From: Mauremys mutica
Lineage: Eukaryota > Chordata > Testudines > Geoemydidae
Direction of reading: 5' to 3'
Assembly (NCBI RefSeq): GCF_020497125.1
Contig: NC_059077.1
Coordinates: 21,336,840 to 21,400,839 of the forward strand
Length of the DNA stretch: 64,000 nt
Shown: piece after piece, positions 33,311 through 45,901 of the stretch
How positions within the stretch are numbered: the first letter of the stretch is position 1
Layout of the letters: each line of letters begins with the position of its first letter
Notes under the pieces: generated by a model
Databases searched by the model: none
What the model was told of the DNA's origin: nothing
What the model saw: only the letters and a program-made list of their open reading frames with translations
Made by a program: the position numbers and the translations under genes

Positions 33311-35098
33311 TCTCTTACCTTGGATTGTGCCCAGCTCCTGAAGTTCCCATTCAGGAAGCTATTGGAGTGATTTTTCGTCTCTTGGCTGATTGCAGGGAAA
33401 GGGATGTTAGAAGTTAGTGCTGCCTTAAAATGTAATTCTAAACTTCTCATATGTGGTGTATGACGCAAACGGCATTCCATGCATGGCTTGTCTGAATTTT
33501 ACTTTTGAGGACAAGTTCAAAATAATGTACCTAAAGTTATGCTATTACGATAGGATTTACAATAAGGATTTGTCATGAAGTAGACTTAGAAAAGAATTCC
33601 TAAATGTCCTATCTGCATTCTACAGAGTTTCCAACACTATGAACGCATAATATCATGTTTGTATAACTGTTTTATTTTTTACCCATTACAAATAACTACT
33701 GTTCATCTTAACAGAAGTTCTCACCAATATGAAAATATGATGGAAATAGAAAAATGGCTCTGTATCACTCTGTATACACATCTTGCTAATTTCCCAGAGG
33801 ATGAGGAAATTTCATTGCAATACAGTTAAAAAAAGACAACATACTAAGACATTTGGGTTTCCTAACAGGAGAGCAATTTGTACAAAATGGCAAATGCACA
33901 GCTAGACTGTGGCTCTGGAAAATTATTCAACTCCATGAAACAGTGGGATGCTATAATGCTGTAGAATACATGTTGTTTAAAGATCATGGCACACCGTTAA
34001 ATGTGAGCACTGCCATGAAACCTGTTTTCACTCTGCATTCTCTCACTTTTCCTTGGTTAGGAGGCAATTCGATTTTTAAAAAGCCGCATCTGATTATACA
34101 AGTTCTTTTTGTGACAACAGAGGCCATTTACAGAAAAACTCCCTGTTTTACCATTGTAAAGTGTAACACACAAACTAAAAATAGCAAATGAGGGCCAGGC
34201 GCTTTAACAGGAAAATGGCTGGCCTTCTGCATCTGGGATTGGAGACCAAAGCTGTAAAAAGAGTGGGGTGGTTTTAACTCCATCCCTAGTGTGCAAGAGT
34301 CCACACCACAAAACCATTAACAAATACAGTAATTTGACCCAAGCAGCAGGTCCGTACCCGAACAAGCACAAAGGCTGAATTTCACGTAGAGGGAGGGTGG
34401 TCCATCTAGGTCATGACTTAGGTCAGTGGGTAAGCAATTTAAGGAGGTGCGCGGCTGCCTGCACACGATGCATGGCCGAGGCGTTTCAGACTCCCAGTTA
34501 CTCCAGCTCTTTATGAAAAATCATCCAAAATGTAAGAGACACTAAGGGGCTGATCCAAAGCCCACTGAAGCGAATGGAAAATCTCCCACGGACTATGATG
34601 AGCTTTGGATCAGGCTCAAATACAATACTGGGGCTTGCCAAAATAGAACACTTATTTCTTAAGAATATTGCTATATAGATTTTTAAGTTAGATTGCAATA
34701 AGGAATCATTCCAAAGATATTTTGCATGATGCACTATTAAACTGCCACTTATAAATGGACTACAATTATTTTTAAAAAACTGTAAAGAAAAAAATCGGTG
34801 CCCTTTTTATTTAATAAGTGTTTACTAAAACTATGGCCATTCACTAAGTGTAATGTTCTAACCACAGCACACTCCAGGGGCTGAGCAAACCAAACTGAGC
34901 AGAGTCAGCCAAAAGAATGTGTGTTCCCAACTCCTCAGTAACCTCTATCCGCACGCAAAAGGAAAGCTCAATCAATCAATCAAAAAAGCTGCAAAGGGAC
35001 AGATCAACAGTACCTTAAATTGCCACACCCTGGGGATAGGCTTGAGCCTAACCTGGTAGTCCTTGCATATGCAAAACTTCCACTGCAATCAATGAACA
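33311..35098. other. Unassigned, with one small palindromic repeat
   Basis: An imperfect 74-bp inverted repeat at about 34547-34620 has arms GGCTGATCCAAAGCCCACTG and ATGAGCTTTGGATCAGGCT, a small MITE type common in sauropsids. The rest is non-coding sequence without recognised features. Confidence 0.45.
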
Positions 35099-35975
35099 TA
35101 ACATAAGCACGGCCATACTGGGTCAGACCAAAGGTCCATCTTGCCCAGGATCCTGTGTTCTGACAGTGGCCAATGCCAGGTGCCCCCGAGGGATGAACAG
35201 AACAGGTAATCATCAAGTGATCCATCCTCTGTCACCCATTTCCAGCATCTGGCAAATAGAGGCTAGGGACGCCATCCCTGCCCATCCCGGCTAATAGCCA
35301 TCGATAGATCTATCTTCCATGAATTTATCTAGTTCTTTTTTGAACTCTGTTATAGACTTGGCCTTCATAACATCCTCAGGCAAAGAGTTCCACAGCTTGA
35401 CTGTGCTTTGTGTGAAGAAATACTTCCTTTTGTTTGTTTTAAACCTGCTGCCTATTAATTTTAATTTGGTGACCCCTAGTTCTTGTGTTATAAGGAGTAA
35501 ATAACACTTCCTTATTTACTTTCTCCACACCAGTCTTGATTTTATAGACCTCAAACATATCCCCCCCTTAGTCATCTATTTCCAGCCTCAAAAGTCCCAG
35601 TCTTATTACTCTCTCCTCATATGGAAGCTGTTCCATACCTCTAATAATTTTTGTTGCCCTTTTCTGAATGTTTTCCAATTACAATATATCTTTTTTTTAG
35701 ATGAGAGCAACTACATCTGCATGCAATAGCTAAGATTGAGCATACCACTGATTTATATAGAGGCAATATGATATTTTCTGTCTTATTATCTATCCCTTTC
35801 TTAACGATTCCCAACATTCTGTTTGCTTTTTTGACTGCCACTGCACATTGAGTGGATGTTTTCAGAGAACTATCCACAATGACTACAAGATCTATTTCTT
35901 GAGTGGGAACAGCTAATTTAGACCCCATCATTTTATATATATAGTTGGGATTATGTTTTTCAATGCACATTACTT
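35099..35975 (-). mobile_element. CR1 LINE 3' half, antisense
   Basis: It begins with the CR1 3' UTR (GGCCATACTGGGTCAGACCA at about 35111) and continues into the C-terminal domain and the end of RT. The minus frame at 35.97-35.64 kb reads MMGSKLAVPTQEIDLVVIVD, then AVAVKKANRMLGIVKKGI and IILPLYKSVV, a recognisable CR1 stretch with stops on either side. It is 5'-truncated at about 35975, where a MIR follows. Confidence 0.85.
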
Positions 35976-35987
35976 TGCATTTTGGAG

Positions 35988-36205
35988 GGAGGGGATTAAG
36001 GTTGTGGTTAAGGTACTGCATTGAGAGTCAAGTGACTTCAGTTCAACTCCCAGCTCTCTCACAAACTTCCTGTATGACTGGACAGATCACTAGCGGACTT
36101 TACACTGACTTCAGTAGTCTTTGGATTGGGTTCTTCATTTCTCTATGCCTTACTTTCTCATCTGTGAAACGGAGATGCTCCAGCCCAGGGATTGTGAGGA
36201 ACTTT
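35988..36205 (+). repeat. MIR-type SINE, sense
   Basis: A tRNA-like head (GTGGTTAAGGTACTGCATTG, then CAGTTCAACTCCCAGC) is followed by the core (TTCCTGTATGACTGGACAG) and the tail (CTATGCCTTACTTTCTCATC). The order and motifs match MIR in sense orientation. Confidence 0.7.
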
Positions 36206-38291
36206 AAAAAAATCCAACAACAAATAACAAAAGCAATAATACCTCGCACAAACCAAGGGCTGCAAAGTAGAGAGATACAGTAGTTGCCATGCCAATGGAA
36301 TTGTGCTTTTATTGATGTCTCAGTCTCTCAGGGAAGACTTTCCGTTTCCTCTTTGTTTTCCCAAATATTGAACTTTCTTCAGAAAATGGACATGCTGAAA
36401 TGGAGCAAGCTTAGAAAAAACAGCCCATCTTTAATTTTAGCAAAAAAATGCCAAGCCTCAAATAAATCTCTCTGCAAAAAAGCTCTAAAATCATTTTGTA
36501 CTTTTGCTTGAGCCAACAATGAGTCAAAGTCATAGTCTGGACTGCAGAACTGATTGTGTTTCATCTACCACACGAAAGGTCTTCCAGAGTTGCACTAAAT
36601 TTGTGGTCTGACATTCTAAAACGTGCCATTTTCAACTATATGCTGAAATCTGATAAGAATTACCTTCAAGATGCTGCAAATTTCAGATTCTATTTTAATC
36701 TCACTTACCTAAAAAGTTCCACCGCTCCCTCACTCACGTGCATGCAGTAAGTGCAGCATTTGGGCCCCAATTCAGGAGACTGTGTAACCCACACACCTCC
36801 TAGGTGTGGTGTTCTGTCTCATCTAGCGGCATGGAGACCACTTAGATAGAGAGATAAAATGAGTCTGTTCTACAGCCTTAGCTAACAGCCAGTTGGCTCG
36901 ACCACTCATGTGACAGAGGTTCCTGCACTAAGCTCTGGAAGTCCCCAGTTCAATCCTGCCTGCCGATGACTGGGGTCTGTTGGTGTTATATATGCACATG
37001 CTTAAACTTCCTTGCTGAATCAATGCCACAGTGAGATAAACTGCAGTAGAGGCTTCATTATCTGAACACATAATTAAGCCCCCTGAGTACAATTCAGCCA
37101 CCAATATTCCTTTTGGTTTCCAAAGAAATATGTGGCACTTCTCCAAAATATTATTGGCATAAGCAATACTTAATTATTGTTAATCCCCATTAAAAATTCC
37201 TTTGATTTTTATTATATGGTCTGAAATCATATGCTTTTAAACCACATGTAAAGCATATGAAATGTTTTTAATTTTCACTCTTGATAAAGTGTGTGACTTT
37301 AAAACTTTTTCCATTTAAATCTGTTCAACTTGTTTATATTTCACAAGCGTTTTTTAAAAAGGGATTAACTTTAATCACATGAATGCTAACTGCTATTGTG
37401 TGGGAGTTTTGTATTTTCAATTAAATGACTATCAATGACTTACAATTATAAACATCAGATCATAACCCCAAAGTCTGCTTTAAGGAGGCAATACATCTTC
37501 GAAAACATTTCCGTTGTGTGGTCTGAATGCTAAAACTTCACTGGCAAAATGTCAGTGCAAGCTCAAGTAATTTTAGCTTTTATCCCACAGTAAATATCAC
37601 TCTTCAGCTTTACTCCTCAGAACAAATCAATATTAAGGCTTTGTCAGCACTTAAAAATCTGCATTGATAACAGCTCTCAATCGCCCAACCGTTTTCAACA
37701 CCAATTGATGGGGTAGTGTTGATGGTAGCTAGTTGTTGGCGCCCATTGTCACAGACAGCCAATTTTTAAGTGACGACAAAATCTAAACAGGCCAGCTCAG
37801 TAATGAAAGTATAATGTTTTCACTGGCTCTAATACACAGAGAAATAAAATATTCAGCCTCAGTTGTCCTTTGCTCAGTACTAACCTTTTACTTAGAGTGT
37901 CCTGCAAATCTTTGGGAACACCGTAAACACTTGCCTTGATAGTTACACCTGTCAAACGATGGTGGGCTATTCTGATATGCCCACCTTAGGGCCTGCCTCT
38001 CACAGGGTGAATGTCTCCGGTAGCAGCCTGTTAGCACAACACTTCTGGGGCCAAAGTAAGCTACACTAGAGTAGCAATGGCTACATACTGCACTGTGTTC
38101 ATAGCCCCTGTCCAACTTCTGTGCAATGGGATATACCCCCTGCCTGCATAGCTGGAGAAGAGAAAGTGCAGGAGATGTGATGAAGGTCTTAAGGATAAAG
38201 AGCAGATGCTCCATATGCTGTACTTTTGAGCTAGCCGTTATGCAGCCATTTGGGAGCCTAGCAGTTACCTCTCCTCTTAGGTCAAGAGTAA
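36206..38291. other. Unassigned, with a possible tRNA-derived SINE at 36860-36960
   Basis: CAGTTCAATCCTGCCTG at about 36948-36964 resembles a pol III B box, preceded by a head-like TTAGCTAACAGCCAGTTGGC. No tail is evident. The remainder is AT-rich non-coding sequence. Confidence 0.4.
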
Positions 38292-38304
38292 CTGCTACAC
38301 AATT

Positions 38305-38430
38305 GCATCCGACGAAGTGGGTATTCACCCACGAAAGCTCATGCTCCAAAACGTCTGTTAGTCTATAAGGTGCCACAGGATTCTTTGCTGCTTTTACAGA
38401 TCCAGACTAACACGGCTACCCCTCTGATAC
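38305..38430 (+). mobile_element. Penelope terminal copy, 126 bp, perfect 13-bp duplication
   Basis: CTGCTACACAATT is repeated exactly at 38292-38304 and 38431-38443. The insert begins with the hammerhead-like core (CCGACGA 38309-38315, extra A, helix GTGGGT/ACCCAC, GAAA 38333-38336, GCTCATGCTC) and ends CGGCTACCCCTCTGATAC. It is a single-arm, 5'-truncated form; compared with a canonical core it has C at U4. Confidence 0.93.
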
Positions 38431-38978
38431 CTGCTACACAATTACTTCTGATGGGGACCATATGCAGCAAATCCCTCAGACCAGGGAAATGCCCCACACA
38501 GAACTGGCACATCCACCTAATCCATTAGTAGCTGTCTTTTAATGGTATCCACTGTAATGCCATATCTGAGGCTAGATTTAAGCAACTTTTGTCCACTCCA
38601 GGTGCCTTATTCTGTCTTAATTAAAAAGAAGCCTATTAGTAGTTTTTGTACCTGGGTGTATTGTACTCAAATTATTCTTCCAACTCCACACAGAATTATC
38701 TCACACACATCTATTTGTTCTGAAAAAACAGGGTCATTCCCAAAAGATAACCCAAATGCACCTTTCCACAACTGATTAATCCAGACAGGTTTTTTTACCT
38801 AACATGTCAGATATCAAAAATATGAGTCAACTGTGTGGAAAAGTTTCCACTTGTAATGTAATAGAAAGTATTACAAAGATGAAGTTCTAAATTGTGTATA
38901 TCTGGTGCAATAGGACACTTGCATAGATTCTCATACAACCTTCATGCCCCTTCATTGTTCTCAATATTACGTAAACAT

Positions 38979-39029
38979 CTCTTCCTCCCTCCCTCCCTCT
39001 CTCTCTCTCTCTCAAACACACACACACGC
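38979..39029. repeat. (CCCT)n/(CT)n and (CA)n microsatellite
   Basis: CCTCCCT units pass into CTCTCTCT and then ACACACACACAC. Confidence 0.9.
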
Positions 39030-39189
39030 ACCCCTACCTACCTGTTAGCGGCAATGCAGCATTTTGTGACATAGATCCTACAAATCAGTGGAGAGGGAAG
39101 TTGGACCTTTTAGATACAAATGTTGCTTTAAATATGTTAGTGCTTAGATCTTAGTTGTCACATTACAGACAAATGCATGTCACACCTCT

Positions 39190-39232
39190 CATGTCTACAG
39201 ATCCAGATTAACACGGCTACCCCTCTGATATT
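39190..39232 (+). mobile_element. 43-bp Penelope 3'-end insertion with 12-bp duplication
   Basis: TGTCACACCTCT is repeated exactly at 39178-39189 and 39233-39244. Between the repeats lie only the last bases of the Penelope end (CTACAGATCCAGATTAACAC, then GGCTACCCCTCTGATA). It is an extreme 5' truncation. Confidence 0.88.
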
Positions 39233-39244
39233 TGTCACACCTCT

Positions 39245-42200
39245 GTTTTTCAGTTGCATTAGGTCACCTAGACTGCACCATGACTTGTTTTTACCACGTC
39301 ACAGTCCAGCTATCATACCACAGCAAGAAAGCCTGTATTTGTGACAAGTCTCTCGGTTCACGGACATAAATATACCACAGTGTTTTGCAAACTCAACTCA
39401 CATTTTTAATTAATCTCCATTATGTTGTGTTACAGAAATCTATACTGTCAGCTGGTGTAAGTTGACGAAGGTCCATTAATGGAGCTATGCCACTTTATGC
39501 CAGCTGGGAATCTGGATGCTATCCAACCACAAGAAAACTACATCCTACTTTGCTCATCCCATAGTTTTTTGAAAAGGTACTTTATTAATTTCTATATATA
39601 ATGCTCAGTTTACTCATGCTGATTCTAATAATGTAGATCACAATAAAAGGAGAAATATTTTAAAATACATTACAGTGTTAGCCTATATTTCAGTTTCCCT
39701 TTAAATAACATGAAAATATCAGTGCAAGACTACATTTGTCACAGTTTAAAATACTATTTCATGTCTCACTATAATCCACCCACTAGTTATGGATATTGGG
39801 AATTGCCACAAATCTTATACTGTTAAACCCCAGTGATAGATTTTTGCATTTGGATCTCTGATTTAGTTGACAGATGTGTGAGATCACATATATTCTGAGA
39901 CCTACCCTTGCCTCTCAGGAGACTGAAGAACACAAATTATCTCAACACTTTTCCCTCCAGATTTGCCTGTTTCAGATGATTCCAAGCAACTAAATGTTTC
40001 TTATGGTCTTCCCCTGTTTTTGCTTAAGTTGTACCCCTTAGGAGATGTTTGCGAAAGACAAGAGCACAAGACATGGTCATATTATTGAGACCTGAATTAA
40101 ATACTGATACTGTTACTAACCCATAATAAGTAAATAGACAAACCTAGGCACCCAGACAGATGTACATGGCCCCCCCTTTTTAAGATGCCACAATGAATAT
40201 GTATTTTTGTTTTTCCTTAAATTAGAAATCATAATTCAATAAATACAAAACTGATTTGAACCAAAATGCCTTAAGCAGCAGCACCACCAGACGAGTTAAA
40301 AAATCAGGCCAATTTTTTCAAACTGCTGTTGCATCCAGATAAACTGCCTGATTTTCATTTTTGTGAGCATGCACAGCTGCTGTTGAAGTCAATCAGAACA
40401 GCAGGTACTCGGCACCCCTGAAGATCAGGCCACTTATTAAGCAGATTAAATATGAATTCGTTTTAGTTTAGGAACCCAAAGTTTTGAAACATTGGCCCCC
40501 AGCGTGCACTCTTCAAAAGCGTTTAACTGTCTGTGAAAACACTCCAAAACATGTGACGCACAACTATTTTGTGCTTACTTTTCTATTTGATTAATAAATT
40601 AATAGCAGGAACCACTATGATCATTTAGTCTAACCTCCTGCATAGCACAGGATGAAGAACATCACTGAGTAAATTCCATCAGTGGTTGGAAATACTCTTC
40701 AGTAAAATTTACTCGTGGCTTGGTCTTCCTTATTGCTATACACGATGAACTATTTAAGTTACTAAATCATCACTATGTGCACATTCTAGACTGAGTAACC
40801 ATGTGATTACATTGCTGTAAACTTAGTCCTTCTTTGCCCTATCCCCTCATCACAGTTAGTCATCACCCCTCCGATTGTGTTACGTCTCAAATTTCGCTTG
40901 GAATTTCGTTCTCTGAAGTAACTAGAATGCCTGTGGGCATTGTCAAGGACCACAGTCTGCTAACTTTACTAATACTGAGTAATCTTACTCTGTGACAAGC
41001 CTCATTAAAATCAACAGAAGGGGGGCAGAAACATGCCCACAATTATATTTTTACTCCAGTATTTGTAACTGAAGCCTTGACTTCTAACATATCATTCAAA
41101 AATAATTTTCTACTCCTGTATTTAAGTACGCTGCTTCTGACTACATTTTCCCCAGGACTTTTTTTTTTTTACTTTATTCTGTCGGCCAAAGTCTTCATTA
41201 AATAGTAAGACACTCGGCTCATCAGAAAATCTTCCATAATTATGCAATTTCTGTGCAGGATAAGAACCACGGATCCAGCCTCCATATCTGGCCACTGATT
41301 CAGCTCAAAATTATCTGTCTTTGCAGAACTTTAAAAAAATAGAGTTAACTTTCCATCACCGTGACCTGGGAACACAGACCCATGGAGAGGTTCCAGGAAG
41401 ACACAAGCTCCTTCGAATGGATTAGCAATCCTAATTAGGATTCTTGGTGTCCTGCAGGATAGAGAGGATGTATTTTCCTTCTTTGTGCCCTTAAGCAAAC
41501 TAAGGACCTGACCCATCAGCCCTCCGGACGCACCATTTCTGTGTGAGAGATAATGCTCCTGTATCAGATTACCACTGGTATCAGTCAAACTCTTCAGATC
41601 ACTAGCAAGCTCCCCAGTCTCAACCATCACTTCATTTTCAGCCTTTATTGACATAACCGCTGCTCCCTCTGTTACTCCAATTTTAAGGGTCACTGGAGAG
41701 TTAGACCCAGGTCATTCCACTGCCCCACAAAAGGTCCATGTTACTATTCAATGGACAAGAATCTGTGACCCTCCCCGAAGCACTGTAAAAACAGGGAAAA
41801 GAACAACTAACCTCTCATTCTTCTAAGGGGGAAAAAACCCCAGAGCTAATACCAACAGGCGTTGCACTCAATCTGAATGGGCAACATACAGGTTAAATGC
41901 TCTCTATTGTTTTGCCTGTATCTGAGCCATCCAGTCCCCAAATTGCTATATTTGGTGACTCAGATAAAAGGGCGAAGTTCTGCTCTTGTACCCACATCTA
42001 TAGAAACAGTCTCTCATGTTAGAATTAACATTTGCTCTGTGCAGCATAGGTACAGATTATTGTAGAGAGATCCCCAGAGCACAATGAGAAGAATATAGCC
42101 CAAATACCATATCCTTCCTTCCAGCCCAAACCACTAGCATAAAATAAAACCGTTGAGTAATTTTCAGAATGCACATTGTCAAGTAACATTGTTTCCCAAG

Positions 42201-42377
42201 AATTAATGCATCTGAATGACATTAAGGCTCTAACTCCTTTTAGCTTTTAATCATTCCACACACAAAATTTAACATGATTTAGGAACGCAACAAGAAGTCT
42301 GACATTTTAAAAAGGCTCATCATCCTTTTAGTATAAAGAATAATCATTTCAGAGGAAAATTTAACACCTGGGCTATG
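39245..42377. other. Mostly unassigned DNA with small repeat remnants
   Basis: A palindromic MITE-like block lies at about 40308-40440 (AAATCAGGCCAATTTT, AAGATCAGGCCACTT). A CR1 tail remnant is listed separately. A 120-codon minus-strand frame at 41331-41693 lacks a recognisable domain and is discussed as a finding. No other feature is visible. Confidence 0.4.
40605..40700 (-). mobile_element. CR1 3'-end remnant
   Basis: ATGATCATTTAGTCTAACCT followed by CCTGCATAGCACAGGATGAA corresponds to the block GTCATCTAGTCCAACCCCCT of the CR1 tail at 9.07 kb, in the same direction. Only the last roughly 90 bases are recognisable. Confidence 0.55.
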
Positions 42378-44640
42378 GCCATGTCTACATTACAAACTTC
42401 GGTTGATGCAAGTTTCATCAGCATAAAGCTGCTGCAGCTAGTACAGTGCTAGTGCAGGTCCATACTTGACTCCTTGCATCGGCGCTGCACAGACTCACCA
42501 AAAGTGCTCGTGTTGATGCATAGTGTGATGCACTATGGGTAGGTATCCCAGTGTGCAATCCACTACCATCCAGCGTACCCTCTTTTGAGAGTTTTAGCAA
42601 AGCATGGTGTGGCAGAAATGAGTCCTGCAGGGATGCCTGGGAGCAAGGGGACAACTTCCCAGCGTGCAACTGTCTCCATTCTGTAATGTCATCTATATCC
42701 CATAATTTTTGCACCTTTTTTTTAAAAATCCCATGAACTCATGTGGCATTCCTTACTGTCCACCAAGTCTGGCAGGAGCCTGGAGCCTGCCACATCTCCG
42801 CACTATTGTCATAAGCACAGGACACACAATCCACTGATACTTGCAGAACCAAATCAGCAAGGAACATGACGATTTCCTAGAGGACAGATTGCTGTTGGAC
42901 ATAGTGGGAACCAATTCAAGGTTGTTGGTGGTGGTCAAACAAACTACAGATGGTGGAACACCATTTCTGGGCCTGAGAAACAAGTACTGACTGGTAGGAC
43001 CGCATCGTAATGCAGGCTTAGGATAATGAGCAGTCTCCCTCTCCTTTTCCTGCTGGGACTACTGAGTCTTTCTTCTGGCTGCAGCATTTTCCCTCTGGGA
43101 CCTTTGCTCATTGTCTGGCTGGCAGGATCTCATGGCACATGTCATCCTGAGTCCCCGCCTTTCTCCTCCTTATTTGGCTCGAGTGTTCTGTGGCTATGGA
43201 GGGGGAGCCCCTCAAGGCCACAATGGCAGCAGCTGCAGATAAAACAGGCAGAAGTACCATGGCCCGTATAGTCACAACAGAAAGTGAACGTTAATATTTA
43301 GTACTCCCTTCCCTCGCTCCCATAAAGCTTTAAACAAGACAGGCTAATTGACACTTCTGCTTTGGAGTGGTTGGACACAGTGCCACTCTCAGCACCAGGG
43401 CTGAGGGAAAAGAGGAAGGAATTCCTCGGTTGCATGAAACGATGAGCATAGGACAATGGCACTGAATACTGACACCGTTTTCCACAGGCGGTGGTGATTT
43501 TAGCTGATATCTCATTCCTGAGGATAACAAAGGCACAGAGCACAACTGTTGATGGTGTCCCAAAGCAACCTGGGCCTTTATGCTGTTAGCCTGTGTCCTG
43601 CAGCGGTGTCTTCTGAAGTTATCTGGTGTGGGAATGTGTCCTACCATGGAGGAAGAACTAAGGCTGCCATCCCTAGAACCTTTCAGGAGAGGATTGCACA
43701 GTGCCTCACTGTAATGGGAAATACAATTACATCCTTACTCAAGGTAACTTCCCTTGCATCAGGCTCACCTGTGCTCGACAGCCAGGACTGACTGGACCGT
43801 GGTGGAGTCTCAAACAGGTCCTGGCTTGTGGTGTAGCTGGATCCCGTTGGTCACATGTCCCCCATCCTTCTCTTCTTCCTTCTCCACCTCACTGTTCGTG
43901 ACAAGGGCCTGCGGCTCAGGCTTCTCGGAGGTATCCATTGGGGCATGCGGTGGCAGGGGGGAGCTCTGCCAAGTCTGGCATTCAGCTCTCTGTAAAAGCA
44001 GCAGGTCTGCCACTTGGCATCAGATTGACTGTCAGCCTCTGTGGCCTTCTGATATGTCTGCCTCAGTTTCTTTGCTTTCACATGGCACTATTACTGGTCC
44101 CTGGCCCTGACCCTGCATTCCCCAGGCAATCTGCTCATAGATGTCCACGTTTCTACAGCTGGTCTGTAGCTGTGCCTGCATAGCCACTTCTTCCCATAAG
44201 CCCAGGAGAGCCAATATGTCTGGTCTACTCCAAGCTGGATGGCATCTGGAGCATGTAGCCAGTATGGTCAGCAGTGGAGAGCTGCTAGGTGTGCTCACCA
44301 AGATGGACAATCAGGAAAAGGCATTTCAAAAATTCACAGGGCTTTAAAGTGGAGGGGGGCCTTCTGGTCTCTATGTCCCCTGGGCGGTGGAGTTCACAAG
44401 TGTGACCGGAGAGATCAGTGTTGGGCATTGTGGGACAGTCACTGGAGGACTGCTAGGGTTGATGTAAGTAACACACTGTCTACACTCACACTGTGTTGAA
44501 CTCAATACATCGAGAGTGGCTCAACTGTAACTGGGCGTTTCCATGGGTCGGAGACAAATTCAAGTGTTGACACATCCACATCTAGGTTGACGCAAGGCAG
44601 TTTACATTGACCTAATTTTATACTGTAGACCAGGCCGTAG
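42378..44640. mobile_element. PIF/Harbinger-like element, copy 1, internally deleted
   Basis: The left end GGCCATGTCTACATTAC faces CTGTAGACCAGGCC on the right, the short inverted ends of this group. The left part (CTGGGCCTGAGAAACAAGTA, near 42970) aligns with the transposase 5' region of copy 2 (CGGGCCCAAGGAACAAGCAC, near 46459). The transposase domain itself is missing and the right half carries a Myb/SANT-like gene on the opposite strand. All frames are broken. Confidence 0.7.
43860..44260 (-). pseudogene. Harbinger-associated Myb/SANT-like DNA-binding protein, frameshifted
   Basis: One minus frame reads PAWSRPDILALLGLWEEVAM, then QLQTSCRNVDIYEQIAWGMQ. A second overlapping frame continues KAKKLRQTYQKATEAD and WQTCCFYRELNARLG. 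Together they are a trihelix Myb/SANT-like domain of the Myb_DNA-bind_4 type, with tryptophans at the expected spacing and the R-N-x-x-x-Y-E-x-I signature. A frameshift near 44080 separates the halves. PIF/Harbinger elements carry such a protein as a partner that binds DNA and helps import the transposase. The acidic tail (EVEKEEEKDGG) appears in yet another frame. Confidence 0.75.
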
Positions 44641-44964
44641 ATGCTATGAAGTGTATATTAACAAGCTGAACATGTATAACAGAATCATGGGAAAGTTTGC
44701 AAAACATTCTATTTTAAAGACAAGTCTGCTTCATAGCAAATATTTTCTGTTTCTCCTTTCCTTTGCTTCTCATTGCTAGGAATATTTATTCCATAGCAAC
44801 AATGATACTACCAGCATTGGAGGTTCATGAGAAGACAACTGTCATAGGAGGTGGACTGCAACCTGGAACTCACTTCCACAAGAGATAAGGGTGCTCATAC
44901 TCGCTACTTGCAAGAACAAAACTCAAGGCCTGACCAAACTCCCAAAGAAAATGGATGGTCCCCT

Positions 44965-45135
44965 GGTTAGGGCACTAGCCTTGGACTTGTGATACCTAGC
45001 TTCAATCCCCTTAGGGTTGCCAATCTCTCCAAGAATACATCCAACCAAAAGTGGCAACGGTAATTCCCTACTCTGCCACAGACTTCCTATGTGACACTGG
45101 ACATATCATAAGGGGCCTGTTTTCCCTGCAGAGCT
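44965..45135 (+). repeat. MIR-like SINE, sense, with a short insertion
   Basis: A tRNA-like head (CCCTGGTTAGGGCACTAGCC, then CTAGCTTCAATCCCC) is followed, after about 36 bases, by the core (CTACTCTGCCACAGACTTCC and TGTGACACTGGAC). The intervening TTAGGGTTGCCAATCTCTCC resembles a hAT terminus and may be a fragment of one. Confidence 0.55.
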
Positions 45136-45581
45136 AGCTCAAGGTGCAATCTGAGTATTGTCCCTAACCTGACTCCTGTCCACACCCAAACATTTTCTAT
45201 ATTGAGTAAATGCAAGATAACTAGCCTGCAAAGGGGCGTGGGTTGAAGCTCTAGTGCTGCTGATGTAGGGGGGTTGCAGCTGCTTCAGTCAGCACAATTC
45301 ATCAGTTGCTAATCTAATCACCCAGTGCTCTAATGAGATCACTCTGGAGAGTCATTTTGCAGTGTAGCCTCTTGAAGGCGATATTCACACTACAAAGTTT
45401 GGTTGATGTAAGTTATGCACATATATTGTACATGAGCCTGCACACTTTGGGGCTTGCATCAGCACTGCATATACTCACCAGGCGTGGTTCATGGATGGAA
45501 AAAACAATGCAGGAAGGGTAGGAGTTGCATGGATGGAAAACACAATGCACCAAGGGTAGATATTCCAGAGTGCCTTGCGTT

Positions 45582-45901
45582 TAGGGTGACCAGGTGTTCC
45601 GGTTTTTAACCAGAACACCTGGTTGAAAAGGGACCCTGGTGGCTCCAGTCAGCACCTCCAGACAGACCCCGCACCCCAACCTCGTGCCCCAGCCTGGAGC
45701 CCCCTCACGCACCCTGAACCCCGAATTTCTGGCCCCACCCCAGAGCCTGCACCCCCTGCCCCAGCCCAGTGAAAGTGAGTGAGGGTGGGGGAAAGCGAGC
45801 CACCAAGGGAGAGAGAATGTAGTGAGTGAGGCACAGAACCTTGTGGGAAGGGGCGGGGCTAGGATATTTGGTTTTGTGCGATCAGAACATTGGCAACTTT
45901 A
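45582..45901. mobile_element. Non-autonomous hAT element, 320 bp
   Basis: The left end TAGGGTGACCAGGTGTTCC faces ACATTGGCAACTTTA on the right. The right part (TTTGGTTTTGTGCGATCAGA) is the reverse of the left end of the 827-bp element at 17.6 kb. Flanks CTTGCGTT and CCTGTGCT match weakly, so the target duplication has decayed. It is inserted in Harbinger copy 2. Confidence 0.75.

Noticed and set aside
2143..39232. CRISPR-like spaced repeats from the recurring Penelope termini
   Set aside because: Copies are dispersed, in both orientations, with target duplications and no regular spacing; this is a eukaryotic transposon family.
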